Part shown: positions 27,586-36,087 of the stretch, one piece after another | How the letters are laid out: each line of letters opens with the position of its first letter | Numbering within the stretch: position 1 is the first letter of the stretch | Source: Flavobacterium azooxidireducens | Lineage (GTDB): Bacteria; Bacteroidota; Bacteroidia; Flavobacteriales; Flavobacteriaceae | Direction of reading: 5' to 3' | NCBI RefSeq assembly: GCF_023195775.1 | Contig: NZ_CP096205.1 | Location: 806,001 to 870,000 of the forward strand | DNA: 64,000 bases | Translations under genes and position numbers: made by a program | Notes under the pieces: generated by a model | Database searches by the model: none | What the model saw: only the letters and a program-made list of their open reading frames with translations | What the model was told of the DNA's origin: nothing

Positions 27586-29576
27586 GATAATTCTAATATA
27601 ATTGTGCTGTTTTTTAGTAATGGTTCTCCGGGTTGAATAGATTGTTTTTTTACTTTTCCTATTCCTATAATTTTCACTTTTATTTTCAAATTTTCTAACA
27701 AGGCAATTGCATCCATACCAGACATTCCTTTTACATTTGGAATGGTGTTTAGTTCTTTGGATGAATTAGCATAATATGTATCATAATTTTTATCCTGTAT
27801 CGGAATGTTTTTCTCCAAACTTTTCACTTCGTTGGTAGAAGGAACATCGGTAAACACTTTTTGTGCAATTCGTTTAAAAACCGGTCCGGAAACATCTGCT
27901 CCGTAATATCCTTTTGACTTACTTGGTTTGTGCACGACAACAATGCACGAATATTTTGGTTGATCTGCCGGAAAATAACCCACAAATGATGAAGCATAAT
28001 ACAAATTAGCCTTGTCTGAATAACCCATTTGGGCTGTTCCTGTTTTTCCTGCCATCGAAAAATCTTTGGAATATAATTTAGAACCCGTTCCTTTTTTGAC
28101 TACATTTTCTAAAACGGCTTTTATTTTGTCGATTGTTTCTTGTGAGGCAATTTTTGGATTAATCACTTCTTTATCAAACTTTTTAATGGTTTTGTTCCAT
28201 TCTTTAATTTCCTTTACGAATAATGGTTTGACCATTTCACCATCGTTTGCCACAGCATTATATAATGTTAAGGTTTGAAGTGGTGTCATTGAAACATTAT
28301 AACCATAAGCCATCCAAGGTAAAGTGGTGCCATACCAATTTTTTTCTCCTGGCTGAGGAACAATTGGTTTTCCTTCTCCTTTTATTTGTAAACCAAGTGG
28401 CTCGTGCAGTTTCATGCGTTTGATATGGTCAACAAACTTCTGCGGATTACTTTTGTAATTATTATAAACAGCTTGAACTAATACCGTATTGGATGACAAT
28501 TCAAAACCTCTTCCCAAGGAAATTTTACCGTAACCGCCTTTTTTAGAATCACGCACTTTTCTGTTGTAATAGGATATTTCGCCACCCTTAGTATCATAAA
28601 TATCACTTGTGTCTGCTACCTTATCTTCAAAAAGAGCGATTAAATCAATTAATTTAAAGGTAGAACCCGGCTCATGTGATTCGGCAACCGCATAATTTAC
28701 AGTTTCACTGTACTGGCCATTTTTATCTCTTCCTAAATTTGAAATTGCTTTTACTTCTCCTGTTTTTGTTTCCATCACAACCACACATCCATGTTCTGCT
28801 TCGTAGTATTCTAACTGCTTTAACAAAGCATGATGAGCGATGTCTTGAATATATACATCGATAGTAGAAATAATATCATAACCATCTTGTGGTTCTACTT
28901 CATTTTCGTCGCGAATAGGTTTCCATTGACCTTTTGCCATTTTTTGCATGAGTCGTTTTCCATCTTTACCATTTAGATAATCTCTAAACGCCCATTCGAT
29001 TCCTTTTCCGTCCGGAGTTCCGTTTGGTCTGATTCGCTCATAACCTATAGTTCTCTCGGCTACCAAACCAATTGGATGTTCACGAACTGTTTTTTGCTCG
29101 GTTATGATTCCGCCACGATAAGCTCCTTTGTTAAACAGCGGAAAACTTTTGATTTTCATGTATTCGGTATAGCTCAAATTTCTAGCTACCAAATAGTATC
29201 TGTTTTTTGTTGATCTCGCTCGTAAAAATTCCGTTTTATAAAACTGTGATGATTTTCCTAACAGTTTTGACAATGAATCGCAAAGCGGTTGAAGGTTTTT
29301 ATCAAAATCTTCTTTTTTGGGAGCCACCGCATCAAAACGAACTTTATAATTTGGAATAGAAGTGGCTAATAAACTTCCGTCAGAAGAATAAATATTCCCT
29401 TTATTTGCAGGTATTACGAAGTTTTTTACACTTCGTTCTTTGGCTAATTTTCGATAATAATCGCCTTCAACCCATTGAATATTGGTTAACTTAACAGCAA
29501 CACCAATAGCCATCAAAAAGACGACTACGGCAACCAAATAAATTCGGTAAGAGATATGTTTATCTGTTACTTCCAT
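27582..29576 (-). CDS. ftsI: Septal transpeptidase FtsI (PBP3) with PASTA domain
   Basis: A 664-residue class B penicillin-binding protein. One N-terminal membrane segment (about 11-30) leads to a dimerisation domain and then the transpeptidase with SxxK at 305-308 (STFK), SxN at 361-363 and KTG at 511-513. The end, from about residue 612, forms one PASTA-like domain starting IPNVKGMSGMDAIALL. It cross-links septal peptidoglycan in the periplasm with FtsW. It overlaps both ftsL and murE by a few bases. Confidence 0.97.
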   Translation of the reverse strand: MEVTDKHISYRIYLVAVVVFLMAIGVAVKLTNIQWVEGDYYRKLAKERSVKNFVIPANKGNIYSSDGSLLATSIPNYKVRFDAVAPKKEDFDKNLQPLCDSLSKLLGKSSQFYKTEFLRARSTKNRYYLVARNLSYTEYMKIKSFPLFNKGAYRGGIITEQKTVREHPIGLVAERTIGYERIRPNGTPDGKGIEWAFRDYLNGKDGKRLMQKMAKGQWKPIRDENEVEPQDGYDIISTIDVYIQDIAHHALLKQLEYYEAEHGCVVVMETKTGEVKAISNLGRDKNGQYSETVNYAVAESHEPGSTFKLIDLIALFEDKVADTSDIYDTKGGEISYYNRKVRDSKKGGYGKISLGRGFELSSNTVLVQAVYNNYKSNPQKFVDHIKRMKLHEPLGLQIKGEGKPIVPQPGEKNWYGTTLPWMAYGYNVSMTPLQTLTLYNAVANDGEMVKPLFVKEIKEWNKTIKKFDKEVINPKIASQETIDKIKAVLENVVKKGTGSKLYSKDFSMAGKTGTAQMGYSDKANLYYASSFVGYFPADQPKYSCIVVVHKPSKSKGYYGADVSGPVFKRIAQKVFTDVPSTNEVKSLEKNIPIQDKNYDTYYANSSKELNTIPNVKGMSGMDAIALLENLKIKVKIIGIGKVKKQSIQPGEPLLKNSTIILELS

Positions 29577-29914
29577 ATTTTTTCTGTTAATGTTTTTTCT
29601 TTAGGTTTAACCACTTTTATTTTTGTTGGAGGCACTGTAGAAGGAAATATTCCTTTTTCTTCCATTTTTTTTGAAATAGTGCTTTCCATTTTTAATTTCA
29701 TTAATTCCGAACGACGATCTACAAATTCTGATCGCAATTCTTTTACTTCTTTATTTAATTCAACAATTCTGAATATTTTTTTTTCGTAATGATGAATATT
29801 TGCAATCATTACCATTGCCAATGCAATTAAAAAAACGATGAATCGCCAGTTTTTAACCGCATCTTGGTTAACCAGAAATCTTGCTTTTAATATGTCGTAT
29901 ATTCCGGCTTTCAT
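29567..29914 (-). CDS. ftsL: FtsL-like cell division protein
   Basis: A 115-residue bitopic protein with a single membrane segment at about 24-40 (FIVFLIALAMVMIANIH). A coiled-coil-prone stretch at about 45-85 and a basic proline-containing tail follow. FtsL proteins are poorly conserved, so the call rests on size, topology and location between rsmH and ftsI. It should form the FtsQLB-type divisome complex. The start abuts the rsmH stop and the end overlaps ftsI by 10 bases. Confidence 0.88.
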   Translation of the reverse strand: MKAGIYDILKARFLVNQDAVKNWRFIVFLIALAMVMIANIHHYEKKIFRIVELNKEVKELRSEFVDRRSELMKLKMESTISKKMEEKGIFPSTVPPTKIKVVKPKEKTLTEKIWK

Positions 29915-30817
29915 TTACTTTTTCTCAGCAATTCGCAATTTGGCACTACGAGCTCTATTATTTATTTTAATTTCCGCATTATCCGGAATAATCAACTTTC
30001 CTATTGATTTGAATGGAACTGAATAATTTCCAAAGAAATCACGTTCCGGTTCGCCTTCAAACATTCCGTTTTTCATGAATCTTTTCACCAAACGATCTTC
30101 GAGAGAATGATACGAAATCACACTTAATCTTCCGCCAGGCTTTAAAATATCTAATGATTGTTCTAAGAATTCTTTTAGAACTTCCATTTCTTGATTTACC
30201 TCAATTCGGATCGCTTGATAAATCTGAGCTAATATTTTATGACTCTTGTGAGCCGGTAAAAATTTTGAAAGAACTTGTTTTAATTGTTCCGTATTTTTGA
30301 TTGGAATATCTTTTCTGGCATTTATAATGGTGTTGGCAATCGCTCCTGCATTGGATAATTCACCAAATTCTGCAAATACTTTTTTAAGCGTAGCTTCATC
30401 ATATTCATTCACAACCATAAAAGCATTTAACTCGCCCTTTTGACTCATTCGCATATCGAGTTCAGCATCAAATCGGGTAGAAAAACCTCTTTCGGCTACA
30501 TCAAATTGATGAGAAGAAACACCTAAATCGGCCAAGATTCCATCTACTTCTTTCACACCATAAAATCGCAAATAGCGTTTGATGTTTCTAAAATTTTCAT
30601 TAATCAATTTGAAACGTTCATCTGGCAAAGCATTCGCTATCGCATCTTCATCCTGATCAAAAGCATATAACTTCCCATCCGGACCTAGCTGACTCAAAAT
30701 CTCTTTTGAATGTCCGCCACCACCAAAAGTCACATCTACATAAACTCCGTCCGGCTTGATTGCCAAACCTTCTACGGATGTTTTTAATAAAACCGGATTA
30801 TGATATTCCATTGTCAT
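29915..30817 (-). CDS. rsmH: 16S rRNA (cytosine1402-N4)-methyltransferase RsmH
   Basis: A methyltransferase of about 300 residues (also called MraW) that modifies C1402 of 16S rRNA. The SAM-binding VDVTFGGGGHS lies near the N-terminus, with LADLGVSSHQFD and the C-terminal SYHSLEDRLVKRFMK typical of the family. Several ATG codons are clustered at the start (30829, 30823, 30820, 30817, 30811). 30817 gives the usual MTMEYHNPVLL beginning, but the exact one is uncertain. It overlaps the 3' end of mraZ. Confidence 0.95.
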   Translation of the reverse strand: MTMEYHNPVLLKTSVEGLAIKPDGVYVDVTFGGGGHSKEILSQLGPDGKLYAFDQDEDAIANALPDERFKLINENFRNIKRYLRFYGVKEVDGILADLGVSSHQFDVAERGFSTRFDAELDMRMSQKGELNAFMVVNEYDEATLKKVFAEFGELSNAGAIANTIINARKDIPIKNTEQLKQVLSKFLPAHKSHKILAQIYQAIRIEVNQEMEVLKEFLEQSLDILKPGGRLSVISYHSLEDRLVKRFMKNGMFEGEPERDFFGNYSVPFKSIGKLIIPDNAEIKINNRARSAKLRIAEKK

Positions 30818-31271
30818 CATCATTAACATTTCCCATTACATCTTCTGCCAAATCAGCAAAATCGATTGTTGCATCATCAATTGACTTTTCATATAAATCT
30901 TTATCCCAAATTTCCACAATATTAACTGCCGAAGACAGCACAATATCTTTGGAAATAGAGGCAAAAACCACTAAATCTTTCGGAACCAACAAACGACCCA
31001 ATGCGTCAATTTCAACCACTTTCACTCCTGCCGTAAATCGTCTGATAAAATCATTATTCTTTTTTACGAAACGATTGAGTTTGTTTACTTTATTCATCAA
31101 AACGTTCCATTCTGCCATCGGATACAATTCCAAACACGGCTGAAAAACCGATCTCTTCAAGACAAAACCATCTTGCAATGAAGCAGCCAACTGCTTTTTC
31201 AAAGGAGCAGGCAAGAGCAGCCTTCCTTTGGCATCGACTTTACATTCATATGTTCCAACAATGGTATTCAA
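30798..31271 (-). CDS. mraZ: Transcriptional regulator MraZ
   Basis: A protein of about 157 residues with two AbrB-like half-domains, each carrying a GRLLLP/GRLLVP signature (DAKGRLLLPAPLK and DALGRLLVPKDLV). It is the autorepressor of the dcw cluster. I choose the TTG at 31271, giving (M)NTIVGTYECK, because the -7 promoter box at 31299-31306 and the operator repeats lie just upstream. Further in-frame starts at 31313 and 31331 would fall inside the promoter and operator. A TTG start would also keep MraZ levels low. Confidence 0.9.
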   Translation of the reverse strand: MNTIVGTYECKVDAKGRLLLPAPLKKQLAASLQDGFVLKRSVFQPCLELYPMAEWNVLMNKVNKLNRFVKKNNDFIRRFTAGVKVVEIDALGRLLVPKDLVVFASISKDIVLSSAVNIVEIWDKDLYEKSIDDATIDFADLAEDVMGNVNDDDNGIS

Positions 31272-31298
31272 GGAGTTACAATTTTGATGGTTTGATAG

Positions 31299-31306
31299 CA
31301 AATATA
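31299..31306 (-). promoter_or_regulatory. -7 promoter box of the dcw operon
   Basis: TATATTTG on the minus strand matches TAnnTTTG. Transcription should start near 31292, about 20 bases before the TTG start of mraZ. TTG candidates lie 14 and 24 bases upstream, inside the operator array. Confidence 0.6.
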
Positions 31307-31315
31307 AAAACATTT

Positions 31316-31362
31316 TACCACAATTTACCACAAAATACCACTTTGTTAATAAGTTTTACCAC
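31316..31362 (-). promoter_or_regulatory. mraZ box: MraZ-box-like operator (four GTGGTA repeats)
   Basis: On the minus strand GTGGTA occurs at 31341-31336, 31331-31326 and 31321-31316, exactly 10 bases apart, with a fourth at 31362-31357 two turns further upstream. Known MraZ sites are TGGGN-type direct repeats with a 10-base period before mraZ. The array lies just upstream of the -7 box, where bound MraZ would block RNA polymerase. Confidence 0.8.
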
Positions 31363-31634
31363 TTTGCTCTTCAAAACGATTTCGAGGTAACCAACTGAAT
31401 TATTGCACATTATTTAACAAAACATTTAGAATTGTACAGTTTGAAAGAAAATATTCAACAGTTTAACAAACTGGCTTCAGTTTTTATATGATTTGTGTTA
31501 TATTGGATGAATTGACTTGACTTGAAAAAATGTTGATAATTAACCACTTATCCAATTGGTGCATTTTTTTTAATCAAACCCTAAAATTCATTTCAAATAA
31601 ACAGTACAATTCTTCTTTTTTATGGATAAAATCA
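31363..31634. other. Divergent intergenic region, no gene seen
   Basis: About 270 AT-rich bases between the mraZ operator and the promoter of the alpha/beta hydrolase gene. No coding frame, RNA gene or strong hairpin was found. Stretches such as TTTAACAAA occur twice but have no clear meaning. Confidence 0.5.
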
Positions 31635-31642
31635 TATATTTG
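31635..31642 (+). promoter_or_regulatory. -7 promoter box of the alpha/beta hydrolase gene
   Basis: TATATTTG matches the TAnnTTTG consensus and lies 26 bases before the ATG at 31669. No convincing -33 TTG is seen. Confidence 0.55.
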
Positions 31643-31668
31643 TGTTGAATTGAAAGATCTCATTTTTG

Positions 31669-32433
31669 ATGAAAGAAAACTTTAAGAAAGAAGGAAAATA
31701 TACTTATTTTGAAGCCGGAGAAGGAACTCCAATTATTGTTTTGCACGGTCTTATGGGCGGTTTGAGCAATTTTGGCGGAGTAGCTGATTTTTTTCCAAAA
31801 AATGGATATAAAGTCGTTATTCCTGAACTTCCATTATACACACAAAACATTTTAAAAACCAACGTAAAAGCTTTTTCAAAATTTGTAAAAGACTTTATTG
31901 TTTTCAAAGGATTTGAACGCGTTATTTTATTGGGAAATTCATTGGGAGGTCATGTTGGTTTATATCACACAAAAATGTATCCTGAAAAAGTTGCCGCATT
32001 AATACTAACCGGAAGCTCAGGACTTTATGAAAGTGCCATGGGTGATAGTTATCCAAAAAGAGGTGATTATGAATACATCAAACTAAAAACCCAAAATGTA
32101 TTTTTCAATCCTGAAATGGCTTCAAAAGAATTGGTAGATGAAGTTTTTGCAATTGTAAATGACCGCATTAAAGTAATCAAAACACTAACTATTGCCAAAA
32201 GTGCCATTCGACATAATATGGCAAAAGATTTGCCAAAAATGCAAACCCCAACTTGTTTGATTTGGGGTAAAGACGATAAAGTCACGCCACCTGAAGTCGC
32301 AGAAGAATTTCACAAGTTACTACCAAATTCCGACTTATACTGGGTAGACAATTGTGGTCATGCAGCGATGATGGAACATCCTGATGAGTTTAATAAAATC
32401 ATGCTGGAGTGGTTAGAAAAAAATAAACTATAA
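31669..32433 (+). CDS. Alpha/beta hydrolase
   Basis: A 254-residue cytoplasmic alpha/beta-fold hydrolase. The oxyanion-hole segment HGLMGG is at 26-31, the nucleophile elbow GNSLGG has Ser91, the acid lies in GKDDKVTP, and the histidine is in NCGHAAMMEHP near the C-terminus. The substrate cannot be told. An in-frame TTG one codon upstream is ignored in favour of the ATG. It lies upstream of engB with a small hairpin between. Confidence 0.88.
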   Translation: MKENFKKEGKYTYFEAGEGTPIIVLHGLMGGLSNFGGVADFFPKNGYKVVIPELPLYTQNILKTNVKAFSKFVKDFIVFKGFERVILLGNSLGGHVGLYHTKMYPEKVAALILTGSSGLYESAMGDSYPKRGDYEYIKLKTQNVFFNPEMASKELVDEVFAIVNDRIKVIKTLTIAKSAIRHNMAKDLPKMQTPTCLIWGKDDKVTPPEVAEEFHKLLPNSDLYWVDNCGHAAMMEHPDEFNKIMLEWLEKNKL

Positions 32434-32435
32434 AG

Positions 32436-32455
32436 AGTCCGAATGGACTTTTTTG
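32436..32455 (+). terminator. Weak intrinsic terminator
   Basis: A 5-base-pair stem AGTCC/GGACT with a GAAT loop is followed by a run of T residues, 3 bases after the hydrolase stop. The short stem suggests partial read-through into engB. Confidence 0.6.
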
Positions 32456-32470
32456 TTTTAAATAAATACT

Positions 32471-33088
32471 ATGAAAATTAATACCGCCGAATTTGTAATC
32501 AGCAATTCTGAAGTGAGTAAATGTCCGAAAGACCCGCTTCCGGAATATGCTTTTATTGGAAGATCGAACGTGGGAAAATCATCCTTGATTAACATGTTGA
32601 CCAACCACAAAAGTTTGGCAAAAACCTCCTCTAAACCAGGAAAAACACAATTAATCAATCATTTTAAAATAAATAACAATTGGTTTTTGGTCGATTTGCC
32701 TGGCTATGGTTATGCAAAGGTTTCTAAAAAATCAAAAGAAGTCTTTCAACAATTTGTGACTGATTATTTTGAAAAAAGAGAACAATTGGTTTGTGCTTTT
32801 GTATTGATAGACATTCGATTAGAAGCTCAAAAAATTGATTTGGAATTTTTTACTTATTTAGGCGTGACCGAAGTTCCTTTCTGCATTATTTTTACCAAAG
32901 CAGATAAAGTTGGCAAAACCCGAATTCATTCACACATTGAAGCTTACAGAAAACAAGTTTTAGCCAGCGGTTGGGAAGAAATGCCACAACACTTTATTAC
33001 TTCTGCAACAGAATCTACCGGAAAAGAAGAATTACTTTCGTTTATTGATGAAATTAATCAAGAAATGTTTAAAAACGATAGTTTCTAA
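32471..33088 (+). CDS. engB: Ribosome biogenesis GTP-binding protein EngB (YsxC/YihA)
   Basis: A 205-residue TRAFAC GTPase with the P-loop GRSNVGKSSL at 30-39, switch segment KPGKTQLINHF, DLPGYGYAKV and the guanine-specificity motif TKADK. It helps assemble the large ribosomal subunit. The length and the KPGKTQ signature are typical of EngB. Its 3' end overlaps gldC by 4 bases in a convergent arrangement. Confidence 0.97.
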   Translation: MKINTAEFVISNSEVSKCPKDPLPEYAFIGRSNVGKSSLINMLTNHKSLAKTSSKPGKTQLINHFKINNNWFLVDLPGYGYAKVSKKSKEVFQQFVTDYFEKREQLVCAFVLIDIRLEAQKIDLEFFTYLGVTEVPFCIIFTKADKVGKTRIHSHIEAYRKQVLASGWEEMPQHFITSATESTGKEELLSFIDEINQEMFKNDSF

Positions 33089-33417
33089 CTTTTCAATTCT
33101 AATTTTTCAGCAAAATACTCACAGAAGTCCCGCATTGTGTCGGCCATTTTATCATCGGTTGTGGCTCGTTGAAACGTATCGGCCATTGCTACTAAGGTTT
33201 GATGAAAGAAAATTTTCATTTCATCCACGGGCATGTCTTTGGTCCATAAATCAATTCGCAGAGACTCTTTTGATTTTGAATCCCAAACAGATAACATAAT
33301 TGCTTTGGTTTCTTGGTTTTCGATGCCACCGTCTTTGGCAGTCCATTTTAAAGATTCAGGCACTTTATTTTCATCTAACGTAACATCAAACTTTATTTCG
33401 GAGGTAATCAAACTCAT
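33085..33417 (-). CDS. gldC: Gliding motility protein GldC
   Basis: A 110-residue protein without a signal peptide, starting MSLITSEIKFDVTLDENKVPE and containing a helical C-terminal half (FFHQTLVAMADTFQRAT). The sequence and the position directly after gldB match GldC of Flavobacterium, which is linked to gliding and type IX secretion. Its biochemical role is not established. The start overlaps the gldB stop by 1 base. Confidence 0.93.
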   Translation of the reverse strand: MSLITSEIKFDVTLDENKVPESLKWTAKDGGIENQETKAIMLSVWDSKSKESLRIDLWTKDMPVDEMKIFFHQTLVAMADTFQRATTDDKMADTMRDFCEYFAEKLELKS

Positions 33418-34373
33418 TATTTTTTGGGTTTATATTTTGAACGGGTAAAAATTTCTTTTGCATCCATTGCTAAAAAATCAGCCAAAGATACTTCATTATT
33501 TTTCATAAACGAACGAACAATTTGCCAGCCAATCCAAACTCCGGTTCTTCCCGGCGACTCAGCATCAATTTCGAGATAGAATTTAGAAAATGGTGCCGGA
33601 GCAATAAAACGCTGCACTAATTTGGTATCAGAATCATACAATATATTGTCTTCGATAAAGTATCGCCAAATTTCGCCTTCGTTTTCTTCGCACCAAAGTT
33701 GCTGCTCTTTTGAATATCCTATTTTATCAAAATCTTCATACTTAGGAAGAATTAAGTCTTTGATATACATTTCTTTTCCAAAATAAATCATTTGGTCTAA
33801 AAATGTTTTTTCTCGTGGTTGAGCAATCACTCGCGGGGAAAAATCGGAAACCACATCAGGCATAATCTGCGAACGTTGAAAGGTTTGACGAAAATAATCA
33901 GGAAATTCATAGAATTTATGTTCTTTTCCTAAATACAAATCCAACGAAATCAACAAAAGACTGTCAGTATAAATCACTTTATTTTGATAATCCATTTCAG
34001 AAATCAAAGTGGTTACTTTTGAAGGTGTTTTTTGGTTGGGAAAATAAAATTTTATATAACGAAAAACCTCTTCTAACTCTTCTTGAACAGGCGTAAAATC
34101 ACTGTACTTTTTTTGCACTTCATCATACAATTCACGATATAAAGGATCTGTCATTTTACTAATAAAAATGCTATCCGGAAACTGACTTGGAAAAAAAGCC
34201 GGATATTCTGCTTTCATTTTTTGAAAATCTTTAACAGGCGTTTCATAAAAAATTTTATCAAAACGTTCGACTGTTAACGAAACCGGAATTTCTTCTATTT
34301 GCTTTTCTATTTTTGACTTTTTATCGCAAGAAGCAACTATAATCAACAGAAAAATTAATACGATTCTTTTCAT
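33417..34373 (-). CDS. gldB: Gliding motility lipoprotein GldB
   Basis: A 318-residue lipoprotein: a hydrophobic signal with lipobox IVASC, Cys16 being the lipidation site. The mature domain has segments such as VERFDKIFYETP and GRTGVWIGWQIVRSFM characteristic of GldB. In F. johnsoniae GldB is needed for gliding and chitin use. It is cotranscribed with gldC and divergent from nadE, with a 10-bp inverted repeat in the shared upstream region. Confidence 0.94.
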   Translation of the reverse strand: MKRIVLIFLLIIVASCDKKSKIEKQIEEIPVSLTVERFDKIFYETPVKDFQKMKAEYPAFFPSQFPDSIFISKMTDPLYRELYDEVQKKYSDFTPVQEELEEVFRYIKFYFPNQKTPSKVTTLISEMDYQNKVIYTDSLLLISLDLYLGKEHKFYEFPDYFRQTFQRSQIMPDVVSDFSPRVIAQPREKTFLDQMIYFGKEMYIKDLILPKYEDFDKIGYSKEQQLWCEENEGEIWRYFIEDNILYDSDTKLVQRFIAPAPFSKFYLEIDAESPGRTGVWIGWQIVRSFMKNNEVSLADFLAMDAKEIFTRSKYKPKK

Positions 34374-34398
34374 TTTAAATTTGAATTATGATAACTTT

Positions 34399-34421
34399 AA
34401 ATTGATTTAGAAAATCAATTT
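34399..34421. repeat. Inverted repeat between gldB and nadE
   Basis: AAATTGATTT and its exact complement are separated by 3 bases in the 118-base divergent region. It could be a regulator site or a chance AT-rich palindrome. Confidence 0.45.
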
Positions 34422-34491
34422 GATTTTTCTACTTTTACTTTTTAAAATTGAATTGCAAATATACAGTGCCAAATCGTATAACTTGAATAAG

Positions 34492-35307
34492 ATGACACAA
34501 AAAAACACTACAATTAAAGTAGAAGAAGTAAATGAATACATTGTTAATTGGTTAAAAACCTATGCGGAGAACGCAAAAGTAAATGGTTTTGTTGTGGGTG
34601 TGTCAGGAGGAATTGACAGTGCGGTAACCTCAACACTTTGTGCTCAAACGGGTTTAAAAACACTTTGTCTTGAACTTCCAATACATCAAGCTGCTTCTCA
34701 TGTTAGTCGAAAAAAGGAGCATATTGCACAGTTAAAACAACGTTTTCCTAATGTTGAAAGTGCTTCTGTTGATTTAAGCAATACGTTTGAACAATTTAAA
34801 AAAGATGTTCCAACTTCTGAAAATGAGGTTAAATTAAATTTATCACTAGCCAACACGAGAGCAAGATTAAGAATGACAACGTTATATTATTTTGCAGGAA
34901 TTCACGGACTACTTGTTGCCGGCACCGGAAATAAAGTAGAAGATTTTGGTGTGGGTTTTTATACAAAATATGGCGATGGCGGAGTAGATTTGAGTCCGAT
35001 TGCCGATTTAATGAAATCGGAAGTTTATGCTCTTGGGAAATTTTTAAAAGTACCGGAATCAATTTTAATTGCTGCTCCAACAGATGGCTTATTTGGTGAT
35101 GATCGTTCGGATGAAGACCAATTAGGAGCAAGTTACAACGAATTAGAATGGGCAATGCTTCAAGACGAAGCGGGAAAAAATACTACAGATTTTAATGGAA
35201 GAAATTTAGAAGTCTTTAACATTTACAAAAGGCTCAATAACGCTAACAAACACAAGATGAACCCGATACCTGTTTGTGAAATTCCCAAATATTTAAGAGA
35301 AATCTAA
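34492..35307 (+). CDS. nadE: Ammonia-dependent NAD synthetase
   Basis: A 271-residue synthetase with the PP-loop SGGIDSAV at 38-45. It carries ATP- and NaAD-binding segments NTRARLRMTTLYYF, GTGNKVEDFGVG and TKYGDGGVD. No N-terminal glutaminase domain is present, so it should use free ammonia. The ATG at 34492 is preferred over an upstream in-frame start, which would add an atypical hydrophobic stretch. Neighbours gldB and a response regulator suggest no special pathway link. Confidence 0.95.
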   Translation: MTQKNTTIKVEEVNEYIVNWLKTYAENAKVNGFVVGVSGGIDSAVTSTLCAQTGLKTLCLELPIHQAASHVSRKKEHIAQLKQRFPNVESASVDLSNTFEQFKKDVPTSENEVKLNLSLANTRARLRMTTLYYFAGIHGLLVAGTGNKVEDFGVGFYTKYGDGGVDLSPIADLMKSEVYALGKFLKVPESILIAAPTDGLFGDDRSDEDQLGASYNELEWAMLQDEAGKNTTDFNGRNLEVFNIYKRLNNANKHKMNPIPVCEIPKYLREI

Positions 35308-35360
35308 AATTTTTCTTAAAATAATTTGTCAGAATTACATTCCATTAAAAAAAAATATAG

Positions 35361-35368
35361 TATCTTTA
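35361..35368 (+). promoter_or_regulatory. Near-consensus -7 box before the response regulator
   Basis: TATCTTTA differs from TAnnTTTG at the last base and lies 50 bases before the start at 35418. Confidence 0.4.
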
Positions 35369-35417
35369 ACAGCCCTAAAAAAATATTAATCATTTTCTAA
35401 CTAAAATACCACTTATC

Positions 35418-36047
35418 ATGATTAAAGTTTGTTTAGCCGATAATCAACCCGTAGTTCACTTCGGTGTTAAATCGTACTTTAAAGACCATGCTGAAATTAG
35501 TATTGTAGGCCATGTTGGTAACTACAATATGATTTTAGACATGCTTAAAATTAAGCCTATTGACATTTTAGTCTTAGACTTGGAACTTGAAGGGCTAACG
35601 AGTATCAACTTAGTAAAGTATATACTCAAGGAGTTTCCGAGTACTAAAATTATTATTTTCAGTAATCTTTCTGAAAACATTTATGCTCCAAACGCACTAA
35701 AAGCGGGTGTTTCTGCCTATTTGCACAAAACATCTAAATTAGAAACACTTGGAAACGTAATTGTAAAAGTAAATAATGGTGCCGTTATTTTTAACGATGC
35801 TATTAAGAAAAGTTTAGCTCTGATTGCTAAACAAAATAAGAGCGAAAGACTCTATCGAAAACTCTCTAACAGAGAAATTGAGGTATTACGATTCTTAAGT
35901 GATGGAAAAAAGAACAATGAAATTTCTAAAATTTTAGGACTGAATGAAAAAACCATCAGTACCTATAAATTGAGACTGCTCACAAAATTAAATGTGACTA
36001 ACTTGGTCGATTTAGTTAACAAAGCAAAAACATTGGAGATTGTGTAA
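35418..36047 (+). CDS. NarL/LuxR-family response regulator
   Basis: A 209-residue regulator: a receiver domain at 1-120 with phosphoacceptor Asp54 in LVLDLELEG, acidic residue Asp8 and Lys104 in AYLHKTSK. A LuxR-type helix-turn-helix lies at about 143-205 (LSNREIEVLRFLSDGKKNNE). No sensor kinase lies nearby, so the input is unknown. It lies between nadE and dnaG and ends at a strong hairpin. Its target genes cannot be deduced. Confidence 0.92.
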   Translation: MIKVCLADNQPVVHFGVKSYFKDHAEISIVGHVGNYNMILDMLKIKPIDILVLDLELEGLTSINLVKYILKEFPSTKIIIFSNLSENIYAPNALKAGVSAYLHKTSKLETLGNVIVKVNNGAVIFNDAIKKSLALIAKQNKSERLYRKLSNREIEVLRFLSDGKKNNEISKILGLNEKTISTYKLRLLTKLNVTNLVDLVNKAKTLEIV

Positions 36048-36057
36048 AAATACTTAG

Positions 36058-36087
36058 AAAAAAGACCTCGATTTGGGGTCTTTTTTT
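36058..36087 (+). terminator. Intrinsic terminator after the response regulator gene
   Basis: A GACCTC/GGGGTC stem extended by A/T pairing, with a 5-base loop and seven T residues following. It lies between convergent genes and may also serve dnaG. Confidence 0.85.
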
